DNA of 64,000 nucleotides from Sphingomonas kaistensis (lineage in GTDB: Bacteria > Pseudomonadota > Alphaproteobacteria > Sphingomonadales > Sphingomonadaceae): contig NZ_JAATJC010000001.1 in assembly GCF_011927725.1 (NCBI RefSeq), forward strand, positions 2,782,239-2,846,238, in the 5' to 3' direction. The translations under genes were made by a program, and so were the position numbers. Numbering within the stretch: the stretch's first letter is position 1; each line of letters opens with the position of its first letter. The notes beneath the pieces are model-generated. The model saw only the letters and a program-made list of their open reading frames with translations. It did no database searches and had not been told where the DNA came from. Positions 16,462 through 25,933 of the stretch are shown piece by piece.

Positions 16462-18321
16462 TTATTCGGACGCCTCGACCCGCGCCAGCACGGCTTCGAC
16501 CTGCACCTGCGCGCCGGCCTCGACGTTCAATTCCGCAACCACGCCGTCGAACGGGGCAAGCATCGCATGCTCCATCTTCATCGCCTCGAGCGTCAGCAGC
16601 CGCTGGCCCTTTTCGACCCGCTCGCCGGCCGCGACATCGACGCTGGTGACCTTGCCCGGCATCGGTGCCAGCAGGCTGCCGCTGCCCGCGCTGCCAGCAT
16701 GGCTGCCGCGGGCGCGGCGGTCGAAGGCATAGACCTGCCCGCCTTCGAACAGCACCACTCGGCTGTCATCGGCAAAGCCCGAAGCAGGCGCATAATCCTC
16801 GGCATCGTCGAGCACGATGCGGCGACGGTCGGCGCCGAAGCTCAATGTCGCGGCTGGCGCCGTGGCGGCGTTGAGGCGGAACCCGGCCAGCGCGGGCTGC
16901 TCCTCGGCCGCGAGCGCGACCACCGCGGCGGCCCGCCACAGTGCGTCGTCGGGCTCATTGTCCGGGACCAGCGTATCGAGCTTGCGACCAATGAAGCCGG
17001 TATCGAGCGCGGCGTCCTCGAAATCCTCGTCGAGCAGGCAGTTGACGAGAAACCCGGCGTTGGTCCGGACCGGCCACACTTCCACCCCGTCGAGCATCGC
17101 CGTAAGCGTGCCGATCGCCTCGTCACGGTCATCGCCGTGGGCGACCAGCTTGGCGATCATCGGGTCGTAGAAGGGCGAGATCGCATCGCCTTCTTCCACC
17201 CCGGTTTCGATCCGGCCTTCTTCGCCGAGGTCGAAATGGTCGAGCCGCCCGGTGCTGGGCAGGAAGCCGGTTGACGGGTCCTCGGCATAAAGCCGCGCCT
17301 CGATCGCATGGCCGGTGATGGCGAGTTCGTCCTGGCGCCTCGGTAGCGGTTCGCCGCTGGCGACGCGAAGCTGCCATTCGACGAGGTCCTGGCCGGTGAT
17401 TTCCTCGGTCACCGGATGCTCGACCTGCAGCCGCGTGTTCATCTCCATGAACCAGATGCGGTCGGCGCGCAGACCCTCGCTGCCATCGGCAATGAACTCG
17501 ATGGTGCCGGCGCCTTCGTAATTGACCGCCTGCGCCGCGCGCACCGCGGCGCCGCACACCGCCGCGCGCGTTTCCTCGTCCATCCCGGGCGCGGGGGCTT
17601 CCTCAATCACCTTCTGGTGGCGGCGCTGAAGCGAGCAGTCGCGTTCGAACAGGTGGACGACGTTGCCGTGACTGTCGCCGAACACCTGCACCTCGATGTG
17701 ACGCGGGCTTTCGATCCACTTCTCGAGCAGCACAACGTCGTTACCGAAGCTCGACGCTGCCTCGCGCCGGCAGCTGTCCAGCGCGTCGGCAAAGTCTACC
17801 GCGCGGTCGACCTTGCGCATCCCCTTGCCGCCGCCCCCGGCCACCGCCTTGATCAGGACAGGATAGCCGATCGCGTCGGATTCCGCCTTGAGCCGCTCTG
17901 CCGACTGGTCGTCGCCCATGTAGCCCGGCGTCACCGGCACGCCCGCATCGGCCATCAGTTTCTTGGCGGCGTCCTTCAGGCCCATGGCGCGGATGCTGGC
18001 AGGCTTGGGTCCGACCCAGACCAGTCCGGCGTCGATCACCGCCTGCGCGAAATCGGCATTCTCCGACAGGAAACCATAGCCCGGATGGATCGCCTCGGCG
18101 CCAGTCTCCTTCGCCGCAGCGATGATCTTCTCGCCGACCAGATAGCTCTCGCGCGCAGGCGACGGCCCGATGTGCACCGCCTCGTCCGCCATTCGGACAT
18201 GCAGTGCGCTGGCGTCAGCATCGGAATAGACCGCAACCGTGCGAATGCCGAGCGCCTGTGCGGTGCGGATGACCCGGCAGGCGATCTCGCCCCGATTGGC
18301 GATGAGGAGAGAGGTGATCAT
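16462..18321 (-). CDS. mccA: Methylcrotonyl-CoA carboxylase biotin-containing alpha subunit
   Basis: A 619-aa acyl-CoA carboxylase alpha subunit. Biotin carboxylase domain ~1-445 (IANRGEIACRVIRTAQALG, HPGYGFLSENADFA, ATP-grasp loop GGGGKGMRKV, FMEMNTRLQVEHPVTE); linker/BT region ~450-545; biotinyl domain at the end with EAMKMEH, Lys-582 being the biotin site. The enzyme carboxylates 3-methylcrotonyl-CoA in leucine breakdown; the neighbouring mccB, ivd and SDR genes favour this over propionyl-CoA carboxylase. The ATG at 18321 overlaps the stop of the upstream acyltransferase gene (ATGA), with GAGG 5 nt upstream. Confidence 0.92.
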   Translation of the reverse strand: MITSLLIANRGEIACRVIRTAQALGIRTVAVYSDADASALHVRMADEAVHIGPSPARESYLVGEKIIAAAKETGAEAIHPGYGFLSENADFAQAVIDAGLVWVGPKPASIRAMGLKDAAKKLMADAGVPVTPGYMGDDQSAERLKAESDAIGYPVLIKAVAGGGGKGMRKVDRAVDFADALDSCRREAASSFGNDVVLLEKWIESPRHIEVQVFGDSHGNVVHLFERDCSLQRRHQKVIEEAPAPGMDEETRAAVCGAAVRAAQAVNYEGAGTIEFIADGSEGLRADRIWFMEMNTRLQVEHPVTEEITGQDLVEWQLRVASGEPLPRRQDELAITGHAIEARLYAEDPSTGFLPSTGRLDHFDLGEEGRIETGVEEGDAISPFYDPMIAKLVAHGDDRDEAIGTLTAMLDGVEVWPVRTNAGFLVNCLLDEDFEDAALDTGFIGRKLDTLVPDNEPDDALWRAAAVVALAAEEQPALAGFRLNAATAPAATLSFGADRRRIVLDDAEDYAPASGFADDSRVVLFEGGQVYAFDRRARGSHAGSAGSGSLLAPMPGKVTSVDVAAGERVEKGQRLLTLEAMKMEHAMLAPFDGVVAELNVEAGAQVQVEAVLARVEASE

Positions 18322-20126
18322 AGCGCCTCACTATCCGATTTGCGGCCCGGTGCGAGTCCCGCAATGTGCGCGGCGAAGATGGGCTGGAGCCGTCTTGCAC
18401 CGGTCAGGGTCAGGTGGTTCGCGTCGAAATAGTAGGTCGTGCCATCGGCGGCCGCGAGCGGGCAAGGCCCTGCCCCGCACAGCGCCCGCGCAACGGGGAG
18501 CACGTCCACCCCCTCCATCTTCGCAAAGGCCGAGAGAAGGGGCTCGATCGAGCGGTCGTATGCAGCGCGGTCGAGCATCGGCGCGGAAACGCCGCGACGA
18601 TGCGCGGCGTAGAGAAGCGCGGGAATCGACGCTTGGTCCTCAGGCACGGGCAGGATCACCGTTACCCCGATCCCCTTCGCGCGCGCCGCGACCACCGTCG
18701 CCTCGACCAGCGCGGGCGTGAGGTGCGCGGAATGATAATGGAGGTAGATATGGGTGGCGCCGACCCGCTTCGCCTCGCCCAGCAGCCAGTCAGGGCCGAG
18801 CGCCGGGATCAGCAAGGGCTCGTTCGATACCGGGAAGGCGACCCGTGTTCCGTTTGCCGTGGCGGCCGCGGCAAAGCTGCGCTTGATGGCGTCGGCGTGG
18901 CTGTCGCCGACCAGCAGCACCGTTCGTTCGCCCGAAGCCGGAGCCAAGATGCAGGCCCCCTCGCCGAAATTGGTGATGCGGAACATTTTCCCGCAGCGGT
19001 AGGGAGCGCGGTCCTCGAATCCGGCAAAGACCTTTTGCTCATAAGGATCGAAGCGGTGTTGCTGCACCCTCGGCGCAACAAGGGCGATCGCAGCCATGAC
19101 CGCCGCCGCCATCAGGGCGCGCGGCCAGGTGACGATCGATCCGCCCGGTCGTTCGACCAGTCGATGAAGCAAGATCGCCAGCCCCAGCGCGATGGCGAAC
19201 AGAAGAACGGCAGTGCCGTCCCCGTTGCCGAGGCGGGTGCCGCCAAACGGGACATAGCCGACCAGCGCAATCAGCGGAAAATGGACGAGGTAGAGCGAAT
19301 AACTGATGTCGCCGAGCCGGACTGCGCCGCGACCAAGCCGATTGTCGAGGACCGTGTCGCGAAGGCCGCTGGCCAGCGCCAGTCCGGTCAGCGCGCAGGC
19401 AAGCATCGCACCAAGCGCTGGATGCCCCCGCACGATGCTGGTCGCGGTGCCATCGATCGGCAACGCCATCAGCGCGGCAAGTCCCGCGAGCGCCACGGGG
19501 AAGACCCAGCGCGGCAGGATCGGCGCATCCCCGCGACGCGAGGCGACCAGCATGCCAAGTCCGAACTCCCACAGCCGCAACGGCACCATGAAGAAGCTGG
19601 TCTTCGGGCTGATCGTCACCATGGCCAGGCAGGCGAGCAACGAGCCAAGGATCATCAGCCCCATCAGCCACGGCCAGCGTCGGACAAGCAACACGATGGC
19701 CGGTACCAGCAGGTAATATTGGAACTCCACGCCAAGCGACCAGAGGTGGAGCAAGGGGACGAAGCTGATCGGATTGAAGTAGTTGTCGGCCGACCAGAAC
19801 TGGATGTTCGGGACGAACAGTGCGGCGCTGACGGCCTGAGCCGCGACCTGCGCGAAGGCATCGGGGAGGACCACAAGGAATGCGGTGACGAGCGTCACGA
19901 CGAGGATGGTGAAATAGGCCGGCAGAAGCCGCGCCGCGCGACGGCGCCAGAAGGTGATCGCGCCATCGCCCGGGCGGTAGAGCTTCTCCATCAGATAGCC
20001 GCTGATGACGAAGAAGGCGTCCACTCCAAGCAGGCCATTGCCGAAACCGGCGAACCCGAGATGGTAGCCGAGCACCAGCAGGACCGCGACGGCGCGGAGC
20101 AGCTGGATATCGGGGCGAAACGCCAT
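18318..20126 (-). CDS. OafA/YrhL-like acyltransferase with C-terminal SGNH domain
   Basis: A ~602-aa membrane O-acyltransferase. The N-terminal acyltransferase-3 domain (~1-345) has about ten membrane segments and the motifs FRPDIQLLRAVAVLLVLGYH (first helix with the active-site His), GVDAFFVISGYL and WSLGVEFQYYLLVP. The C-terminal ~230 residues are an SGNH/GDSL esterase-like domain with LLVGDSHADAIK (Ser) and YYFDANHLTLTG (Asp-His). Such proteins acetylate lipopolysaccharide, exopolysaccharide or peptidoglycan. It is embedded between carboxylase genes and its stop overlaps the mccA start. The ATG at 20126 lacks a clear ribosome binding site. Substrate unknown. Confidence 0.88.
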   Translation of the reverse strand: MAFRPDIQLLRAVAVLLVLGYHLGFAGFGNGLLGVDAFFVISGYLMEKLYRPGDGAITFWRRRAARLLPAYFTILVVTLVTAFLVVLPDAFAQVAAQAVSAALFVPNIQFWSADNYFNPISFVPLLHLWSLGVEFQYYLLVPAIVLLVRRWPWLMGLMILGSLLACLAMVTISPKTSFFMVPLRLWEFGLGMLVASRRGDAPILPRWVFPVALAGLAALMALPIDGTATSIVRGHPALGAMLACALTGLALASGLRDTVLDNRLGRGAVRLGDISYSLYLVHFPLIALVGYVPFGGTRLGNGDGTAVLLFAIALGLAILLHRLVERPGGSIVTWPRALMAAAVMAAIALVAPRVQQHRFDPYEQKVFAGFEDRAPYRCGKMFRITNFGEGACILAPASGERTVLLVGDSHADAIKRSFAAAATANGTRVAFPVSNEPLLIPALGPDWLLGEAKRVGATHIYLHYHSAHLTPALVEATVVAARAKGIGVTVILPVPEDQASIPALLYAAHRRGVSAPMLDRAAYDRSIEPLLSAFAKMEGVDVLPVARALCGAGPCPLAAADGTTYYFDANHLTLTGARRLQPIFAAHIAGLAPGRKSDSEAL

Positions 20127-20224
20127 TGCCGGCGCGCGCACGCTCACTGCGCGGCGATCTCGGCGCGGGCCCAATCTTGGCGGACGATGGAGGACAAGGC
20201 GGCTTTCTCCGGAAGCGTTGCGAA

Positions 20225-20779
20225 TCAAAAACGAAGGACGGGAAGCCAGGGTTCGCCCAGCACCACCAAGGCGGTGCCGACCGAAGCGCCGATGTAGGCG
20301 CCGAGATAGCAGCGCCAGCCGAGGCGCTTTCCGCGCAAGGCGAACGCGGTGAGCAGCGCGAGAAGGGAGATCACGGCCCCGAACAGGGTCCATTTGCCAA
20401 GGCCAAGCGCGATCGAGATACGCGCTTCGTCGTTGGGATAATTGAGGCTGGCGGCTGCAGCGATGAGGCGCGATGCCAAAGCCGCTAGGACGATCCCCGC
20501 GGCCAGGATCGAGCCACGCCGCGCGGTGAGGCAGGCGACCAGGGCGATGGCGATGGTCACCAGCGGTCCGGCGGCCGCCATGGTCAGGCCGTCGGCGACC
20601 GAATCGAACCGGCCCGAGGCGACGGTGGCATGATTGGTGCGCACGATCACGTCATAGCCCATGGCCTTGCCGGCGAGGGCATGCCCTGCCTCGTGCAGGA
20701 GGTTCATGACCATGACCACCGCGAATCCGGTGACGGCGGTGGGCAGGATGGCCAAGCGACCGGCACGCGATGACGCCAC
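20225..20779 (-). CDS. Small membrane metalloprotease-like protein (HExxH, M50-like)
   Basis: A 184-aa integral membrane protein with about five membrane segments. The first segment ends in LLHEAGHALAG, an HExxH zinc motif at residues ~29-33; a later GLTMAAAGPLVTIAIALVA recalls the second conserved region of M50 site-2 proteases, though the LDG/NxxPxxxLDG motif is absent. It may be a reduced M50-type protease or an inactive relative. The GTG at 20779 has AAGGA 7 nt upstream. It is 44 nt downstream of mccB on the same strand and likely in one transcript with it. Confidence 0.65.
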   Translation of the reverse strand: MASSRAGRLAILPTAVTGFAVVMVMNLLHEAGHALAGKAMGYDVIVRTNHATVASGRFDSVADGLTMAAAGPLVTIAIALVACLTARRGSILAAGIVLAALASRLIAAAASLNYPNDEARISIALGLGKWTLFGAVISLLALLTAFALRGKRLGWRCYLGAYIGASVGTALVVLGEPWLPVLRF

Positions 20780-20823
20780 GAAAATTCCTTACTGAACAGG
20801 GAAGAACAGGATGCTGCCGAGGC

Positions 20824-22422
20824 CTACATCCGGAACACGCCAAACCGCGGGCGGTCCGGGATCGGCGCGTTGAGGCAGGCGGCGAGCGCGAGGCCGAGGA
20901 CGTCGCGGGTCTGGGCGGGGTCGATGATGCCGTCGTCCCACAGCCGCGCGGTGGCGTGCCAGGGATTGCCTTGCGCCTCATAGTCCTCGCGGATCGGGGC
21001 CTTGAAGGCTTCGGCTTCTTCCGGGCTCCACTTGTCGGCGTCGCGGTGGACGGTGGCCAGCACGCTCGCCGCCTGCTCGCCGCCCATCACGCTGATCCGG
21101 CTGTTGGGCCAGCTGAACAGGAAGCGGGGCGAGTAGGCGCGGCCGCACATGCCGTAATTGCCGGCGCCAAAGCTGCCGCCGATCAGAACGGTGAGCTTGG
21201 GCACCTGCGCGGTGGCGACGGCGGTGACCAGCTTGGCGCCATGCTTGGCGATGCCCTCGGCCTCATATTTGCCGCCGACCATGAAGCCGGAGATGTTTTG
21301 CAGGAACAGCAGAGGCACGCGGCGCTGGCAGGCCAGCTCGATGAAATGCGCGCCCTTGACCGCGCTTTCGCTGAACAGGACGCCGTTGTTGGCGAGGATC
21401 GCGACCGGCTGGCCGTGGATATGCGCAAAGCCGGTGACGAGGGTCGTGCCGTAAAGCGGCTTGAATTCGTGGAATTCCGACCCGTCGACGATGCGGGCGA
21501 TCACCTCGTGCACGTCGTAGGGGGCGCGGACGTCCTGCGGGACGATGCCGTACAGCTCTTGCGGATCGTAGGCGGGATCGCGCGGCTCGGTGCCCTCCAG
21601 CTCGGCATATTGGGGCGGCAGGGTGCTGACGATGTCGCGAACGATGGTCAGCGCATGCTCGTCGTCGTCCGCCAGATGGTCGACCACCCCCGACTTGCGG
21701 GCATGGAGGTCGCCGCCGCCCAGCTCCTCGGCGCTGATCTCCTCGCCCGTTGCGGCCTTCACCAGCGGCGGGCCGGCAAGGAAGATGGTGCCCTGCTCGC
21801 GCACGATGATGCTCTCGTCGCTCATCGCCGGCACATAGGCGCCGCCGGCGGTGCAGCTGCCCATCACGCAGGCGATCTGCGGGATGCCGAGCGCGCTCAT
21901 GTTCGCCTGATTGAAGAAGATCCGCCCGAAATGGTCGCGGTCGGGGAACACCTCGGCCTGGTGCGGCAGGTTGGCGCCGCCGCTGTCGACCAGATAGATG
22001 CACGGCAGCCGGTTGGCCTCGGCGATCTCCTGGGCGCGCAGGTGCTTCTTGACCGTCAGCGGATAATAGGTGCCGCCCTTTACCGTGGCGTCGTTGCAGA
22101 CGATCATCACCTGGCGGCCGGAAATGCTCCCGATGCCGCAGATGATTCCCGCGCCCGGGACGTCGCCCTCGTACATGTCGCAGGCCGCAAGCTGACCGAT
22201 CTCGAGGAAGGGCGAGCCGGGGTCGAGCAGTCGTTCGACCCGCTCGCGGGGCAGCAGCTTGCCGCGCGAAACGTGGCGCTCGCGGCTTTTCTCGCTGCCG
22301 CCGAGGGCGGCCTTGGCGACGTCGGCGCGCAGCCTGTCGGCCAGCGCGCGATTATGCGCCGCGCGCGCCTGATATTCAGGGCTGTCGGGCTGGACCTTGG
22401 TGTCGAGGCGCGGCGCACTCAT
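20824..22422 (-). CDS. mccB: Methylcrotonyl-CoA carboxylase carboxyltransferase beta subunit
   Basis: A ~532-aa carboxyltransferase (crotonase fold, two halves). Recognisable phrases: [72 protein letters not shown] (here [17 protein letters not shown]) and [19 protein letters not shown], typical of MccB rather than PccB. It transfers the carboxyl group from biotin of MccA to methylcrotonyl-CoA. ATG at 22422 gives the usual N-terminus MSAPRLDTK; an in-frame GTG at 22452 has a better ribosome binding site (GGAGA, 6 nt), so the protein may be 542 aa. Divergent from the M13 peptidase gene. Confidence 0.93.
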   Translation of the reverse strand: MSAPRLDTKVQPDSPEYQARAAHNRALADRLRADVAKAALGGSEKSRERHVSRGKLLPRERVERLLDPGSPFLEIGQLAACDMYEGDVPGAGIICGIGSISGRQVMIVCNDATVKGGTYYPLTVKKHLRAQEIAEANRLPCIYLVDSGGANLPHQAEVFPDRDHFGRIFFNQANMSALGIPQIACVMGSCTAGGAYVPAMSDESIIVREQGTIFLAGPPLVKAATGEEISAEELGGGDLHARKSGVVDHLADDDEHALTIVRDIVSTLPPQYAELEGTEPRDPAYDPQELYGIVPQDVRAPYDVHEVIARIVDGSEFHEFKPLYGTTLVTGFAHIHGQPVAILANNGVLFSESAVKGAHFIELACQRRVPLLFLQNISGFMVGGKYEAEGIAKHGAKLVTAVATAQVPKLTVLIGGSFGAGNYGMCGRAYSPRFLFSWPNSRISVMGGEQAASVLATVHRDADKWSPEEAEAFKAPIREDYEAQGNPWHATARLWDDGIIDPAQTRDVLGLALAACLNAPIPDRPRFGVFRM

Positions 22423-22548
22423 GCTGTTGGCTATCCCGTTCGTCGAAAACACGTGTCGTCTCCGCGCCTAGCCGCGCGGTGCGCGCTTGCAAAGCGCGGC
22501 AGGTGGTCGCAGCGCATTGCGAACATGGTTCACGTCACGAGGTCCCTT

Positions 22549-24639
22549 ATGCTCCGCTCGCCGCTCCTGCTCGCCGCCTCCGCGCTCGCCCTTTCGCTTG
22601 GCGGGTGCAACGTCAGCACCAAGGACGGCAATCCGACGGAAGCGGCTGCGACCGAGGCCGGCACCGCGCTTGGCATCAATCCGGCCTCGCTGGACCGGTC
22701 GGTCGCCCCGGGCGACGATTTCTATCAGTTTGCCAACGGCGGCTGGATGAAGACCGCCGAAATCCCCGCCGACCGGTCGAGCATCGGCGCCTTCTACATC
22801 GCCGACCAGGTCCGCGAGAAGAACACCCGGGCGCTGTTCGACGACCTGCTCAAGACCGACCAGGACGCGAACTCGAACGAGGGGCGGATCGCCAACTACT
22901 ACAAGGCGTATCTCGACACCGACGCGATCGACCGCGCGGGGATGACGCCGGCCAAGTCCGATCTCGACGCCATCGCCGCCATTCCCGACAAGCGCGCGTT
23001 GTCGGCCGCGATCGGCGCTTCGCTCAGGGCCGATGTCGACCCGCTCAACGCGACCAATTTCCAGACCGACAACCTGTTCGGAATCTTCGTCACGCAGGGG
23101 CTGAACACGCCGGGCGAAACCCTGCCCTACATCCTCCAGGGCGGCCTCGGCATGCCCGAGCGCGAATATTACCTGTCCGCCGACGCCAAGATGGGTGGCC
23201 TCCGCGACAAGTATCGCAACTACGTCCAGACCATGATGCAGGCCGCCGGCCACCCCGACGCCGCCGGTGCCGCCGGCCGCGTCGTGGCGCTGGAGACCAA
23301 GATCGCTCAGGCCCATGCCAGCCGCGAGGAGAGCGAGGACTTCAGCAAGGCGGCCAAGGTCTGGACCCGCGCCGAACTCGAAAAGAACGCCCCCGGCCTG
23401 GACTGGGGCGCGCTGCTCGGCGCCGCACAGCTCGGGCGCGCGCCCAAGTTCCAGGCCTATCACTCGACCGCCATCCCCCGGCTCGCCGCTTTGGTCGGGT
23501 CGGAGCCGCTCGACGCATGGAAGGACTGGCTGGCGTTTCACACGCTGAACCAGCAGGCGAACGTGCTGCCCCGCCCGATCCGCGACGCCAGCTTCGCCTT
23601 CAACAGCACCGCGCTGCAAGGCACTCCGCAACAGCGCCCGCGCGACATCCAGGCCCTGAACGCCGCCAGCAACGCGCTGCAGGACGCGGTCGGCAAGGCT
23701 TATGTCGAACGCTATTTCCCGGCCTCGGCCAAGGCCGAGGTCCAGGCGATGGTCGACCAGATCAAGGCCGCCTTCGCCAAGCGGGTCGAAGCGCTCGACT
23801 GGATGGCGCCGTCGACCAAGCAGGAAGCGCTGGCCAAGGTGAAGTCGATCGTGGTCGGCGTCGGCTATCCCGACAGCTGGCGCGATTATGGCGCGGTGAC
23901 CATCGCCGCCGACAATGCCTATGCCAACCAGAAGGCGGCGGGCCTCGCCGAATACAAGCATCAGATTGCCAAGATCGGCAAGCCGATGGACCGAAGCGAA
24001 TGGTGGATGCCGCCGCAGCTGGTCAACGCGGTCAACCTGCCGGTCCAGAACGCGCTCAATTTCCCGGCCGCGATCCTGGTCGCGCCCTTCTTCGATCCCA
24101 AGGCCGACCCCGCCTATAATTACGGCGCGATCGGCAGCGTGATCGGGCACGAGATCAGCCACAGCTTCGACAACAACGGCGCCCTGTTCGATTCGACCGG
24201 CAAGCTGCGCAACTGGTGGACGCCGCAGGACTTCGCCCGCTTCAGCCAGGCCGGCGACGCGCTGGCCAAGCAATATGACGCCTACGAGCCGCTTCCGGGG
24301 CTGCACGTCAACGGCAAGCTGACGCTGGGTGAGAACATCGCCGACGTCGCCGGGCTCGCCGCCGCCTACCAGGCCTATCACGACAGCCTCGGCGGCAAGC
24401 CCGCGCCGACCATCGACGGCTTCTCCGCCGACCAGCGCTTCTTCATCGCCTATGGCCAGGCCTGGGCCACCAAGATGCGCGAGGAGACGCTCCGCGGCCG
24501 GATCGCCACCGACGGCCATGCACCGGGCCAATATCGCGCCCAGACCGTCCGAAACCTCGATCCCTGGTACGGCGCCTTCGACATCAAGGCCGGGCAGAAA
24601 CTGTATCTCGCGCCCGAACAACGGGTGAAGGTCTGGTAA
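22549..24639 (+). CDS. M13 (neprilysin-family) metallopeptidase, lipoprotein
   Basis: A 696-aa peptidase. The N-terminus has a lipoprotein signal with lipobox LSLGGC (Cys ~22). The M13 N domain (DDFYQFANGGWMKTAEIPAD) is followed by the catalytic domain with NYGAIGSVIGHEISHSFDNN, zinc His-534 and His-538 plus catalytic Glu, then the third-ligand motif GENIADVAGLAAA and the C-terminal VRNLDPWYGAFDI. It would degrade oligopeptides at the cell surface or in the periplasm. The ATG at 22549 follows GAGG by 6 nt; an upstream ATG at 22525 and the open frame back to 20770 (antisense to mccB) are rejected. Confidence 0.93.
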   Translation: MLRSPLLLAASALALSLGGCNVSTKDGNPTEAAATEAGTALGINPASLDRSVAPGDDFYQFANGGWMKTAEIPADRSSIGAFYIADQVREKNTRALFDDLLKTDQDANSNEGRIANYYKAYLDTDAIDRAGMTPAKSDLDAIAAIPDKRALSAAIGASLRADVDPLNATNFQTDNLFGIFVTQGLNTPGETLPYILQGGLGMPEREYYLSADAKMGGLRDKYRNYVQTMMQAAGHPDAAGAAGRVVALETKIAQAHASREESEDFSKAAKVWTRAELEKNAPGLDWGALLGAAQLGRAPKFQAYHSTAIPRLAALVGSEPLDAWKDWLAFHTLNQQANVLPRPIRDASFAFNSTALQGTPQQRPRDIQALNAASNALQDAVGKAYVERYFPASAKAEVQAMVDQIKAAFAKRVEALDWMAPSTKQEALAKVKSIVVGVGYPDSWRDYGAVTIAADNAYANQKAAGLAEYKHQIAKIGKPMDRSEWWMPPQLVNAVNLPVQNALNFPAAILVAPFFDPKADPAYNYGAIGSVIGHEISHSFDNNGALFDSTGKLRNWWTPQDFARFSQAGDALAKQYDAYEPLPGLHVNGKLTLGENIADVAGLAAAYQAYHDSLGGKPAPTIDGFSADQRFFIAYGQAWATKMREETLRGRIATDGHAPGQYRAQTVRNLDPWYGAFDIKAGQKLYLAPEQRVKVW

Positions 24640-24679
24640 GCCCCTCCCCGCGATTGGCCGGATGAGCTAGCAGGACGTC

Positions 24680-25015
24680 ATGCCGACGATCCTGCTGCTC
24701 ATCTGCTCCAACATCTTCATGACCGCCGCCTGGTACTGGCACCTGAAAGGCGGGATGAGCAAACCGATCCTGCTGGTGATCTTCATCAGCTGGAGCATTG
24801 CGCTGGTCGAATATTGCTTCGCGGTGCCGGCCAACCGGATCGGCTACGCCAACGGCTGGACCGGCGCCCAGCTCAAGATCGCGCAGGAAGCGATCACGCT
24901 GATCGTGTTCGGCGGCTTCATGGTAACCGTGCTTGGCGAACCGCTCCACTGGCGGCACCTCGCCGCCTTCGGATGCATCATGGCCGCCGTCGGATTTCTG
25001 TTCGCCGGCAAGTAA
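24680..25015 (+). CDS. DMT-family (DUF486) small membrane transporter-like protein
   Basis: A 111-aa protein with four membrane segments (~2-20, 29-49, 70-88, 94-110) and the DUF486 pattern FMTAAWYWHL, YCFAVPANRIGY, LKIAQEAITLIVF. DUF486 proteins belong to the drug/metabolite transporter clan; the substrate is unknown. The ATG has AGGA 4 nt upstream. It follows the M13 gene by 40 nt in the same direction and may be co-transcribed with it. Confidence 0.88.
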   Translation: MPTILLLICSNIFMTAAWYWHLKGGMSKPILLVIFISWSIALVEYCFAVPANRIGYANGWTGAQLKIAQEAITLIVFGGFMVTVLGEPLHWRHLAAFGCIMAAVGFLFAGK

Positions 25016-25077
25016 GTCGCGCAACCGCGACTCCATCGCGGACGTTCACCACCCGACTCAACTTTCAGGAGACGGGC

Positions 25078-25392
25078 GTGTTCATCGACTTCAATCGCGA
25101 TAATCAGGTGCAGGAAAACGAAGCGAGCCAGGAGCAGGTCGAGAGCATCGTCAATCATCGCCTCGGGCGCCTCGACGGCAAGGTGACCAGCGCCCAGGTC
25201 CATATCGCCCACGTCAAGGAAAGCCGGGGCAGCACTCCCGAATATCGCTGCTCGATCGAAGTCCGTCCCGAGCATCTGTCGCCCGTGGTCGCCTCGGCCG
25301 AAGGCGCCGGCGTCGATGCGGTGGTCCGCTCCGCCTGCGACAAGGTGCTGCACGCCTACGACAAGGTCGTCGGCAAGCAGGCCGCGCGCTAG
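25078..25392 (+). CDS. Short HPF/RaiA-like ribosome-associated protein
   Basis: A 104-aa protein of the sigma-54 modulation/ribosomal subunit interface fold: QVESIVNHRLGRLDGKVTSA, VHIAHVKESRGSTPEYRCSIE and VVRSACDKVLHAYDKVV follow the beta-alpha-beta-beta-beta-alpha pattern of RaiA/HPF. Only the N-terminal domain is present, no long-HPF C-terminal dimerisation domain. It may bind ribosomes in slow growth, but homologues exist with unclear roles. The start is GTG at 25078 with AGGAG 6 nt upstream; no ATG is available. Confidence 0.75.
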   Translation: MFIDFNRDNQVQENEASQEQVESIVNHRLGRLDGKVTSAQVHIAHVKESRGSTPEYRCSIEVRPEHLSPVVASAEGAGVDAVVRSACDKVLHAYDKVVGKQAAR

Positions 25393-25542
25393 CCTTCGCC
25401 CGATAAACTTCGCGGGTGCTCGGCAATCGACCACATAAGCCAAGCAGGCTTTGGTAATCAGCGCAAAATTGCCCGGCCAATAGTTATTGTTCACGACGAA
25501 TGATCATGCTTCACTCGGTCTAGTATCGGGGGAGCAGGAATC

Positions 25543-25932
25543 TTGTCGCACGGAATGGCGTATGAGTATCGGGTCATTGATGTCGCAGACGGCGCGCTTA
25601 GTTCGCTTCTTATTGGCGAAGGGCGAATCGAAACTGATGTTCTTGAAGCGTACATAAACGCCATGGCGTCGGAAGGGTGGCGCCTGAAGTTTATGGAGAA
25701 GGTCCTTCAGCGCCATCTCGTTCTGTCGGATCGCGAGACATTGATGATTACCTTCGAACGTCCCGTTGCTGAAGCTGAACGGGAAAACCGCGCGGCACGG
25801 TGCGTGGACGATGTCATCGCTGCCGAGGACAGAGCGCGACAGGGTGGCCGACGCGCAGCGGCCGGAGCTATCGGCTTAGCTGCCGGTGGCGCATTTCTGG
25901 GTGCTCTTCTCAGCAACAGCGACGAGGCTTGA
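25543..25932 (+). CDS. DUF4177-like small protein with C-terminal membrane segment
   Basis: A 129-aa protein (or 125 aa from an ATG at 25555). Residues ~5-70 resemble DUF4177 (MAYEYRVIDVADG, INAMASEGWRLKFMEKV), a small fold found in many hypothetical proteins. A charged linker and a C-terminal Gly/Ala-rich hydrophobic segment (AAGAIGLAAGGAFLGALL) follow. The TTG at 25543 has GGAG 8 nt upstream, better than for the ATG. It forms an operon with the next gene (1-nt gap). Base composition is lower in GC than the flanks, which suggests acquisition; no mobile element is visible. Confidence 0.6.
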   Translation: MSHGMAYEYRVIDVADGALSSLLIGEGRIETDVLEAYINAMASEGWRLKFMEKVLQRHLVLSDRETLMITFERPVAEAERENRAARCVDDVIAAEDRARQGGRRAAAGAIGLAAGGAFLGALLSNSDEA

Positions 25933-25933
25933 A

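Noticed and set aside
20770..22548. Long in-frame extension upstream of the M13 peptidase start (1289-aa frame) and similar long frames opposite mccB
   Set aside because: The sequence is the antisense of mccB; the lipobox and the GAGG box place the true start at 22549.
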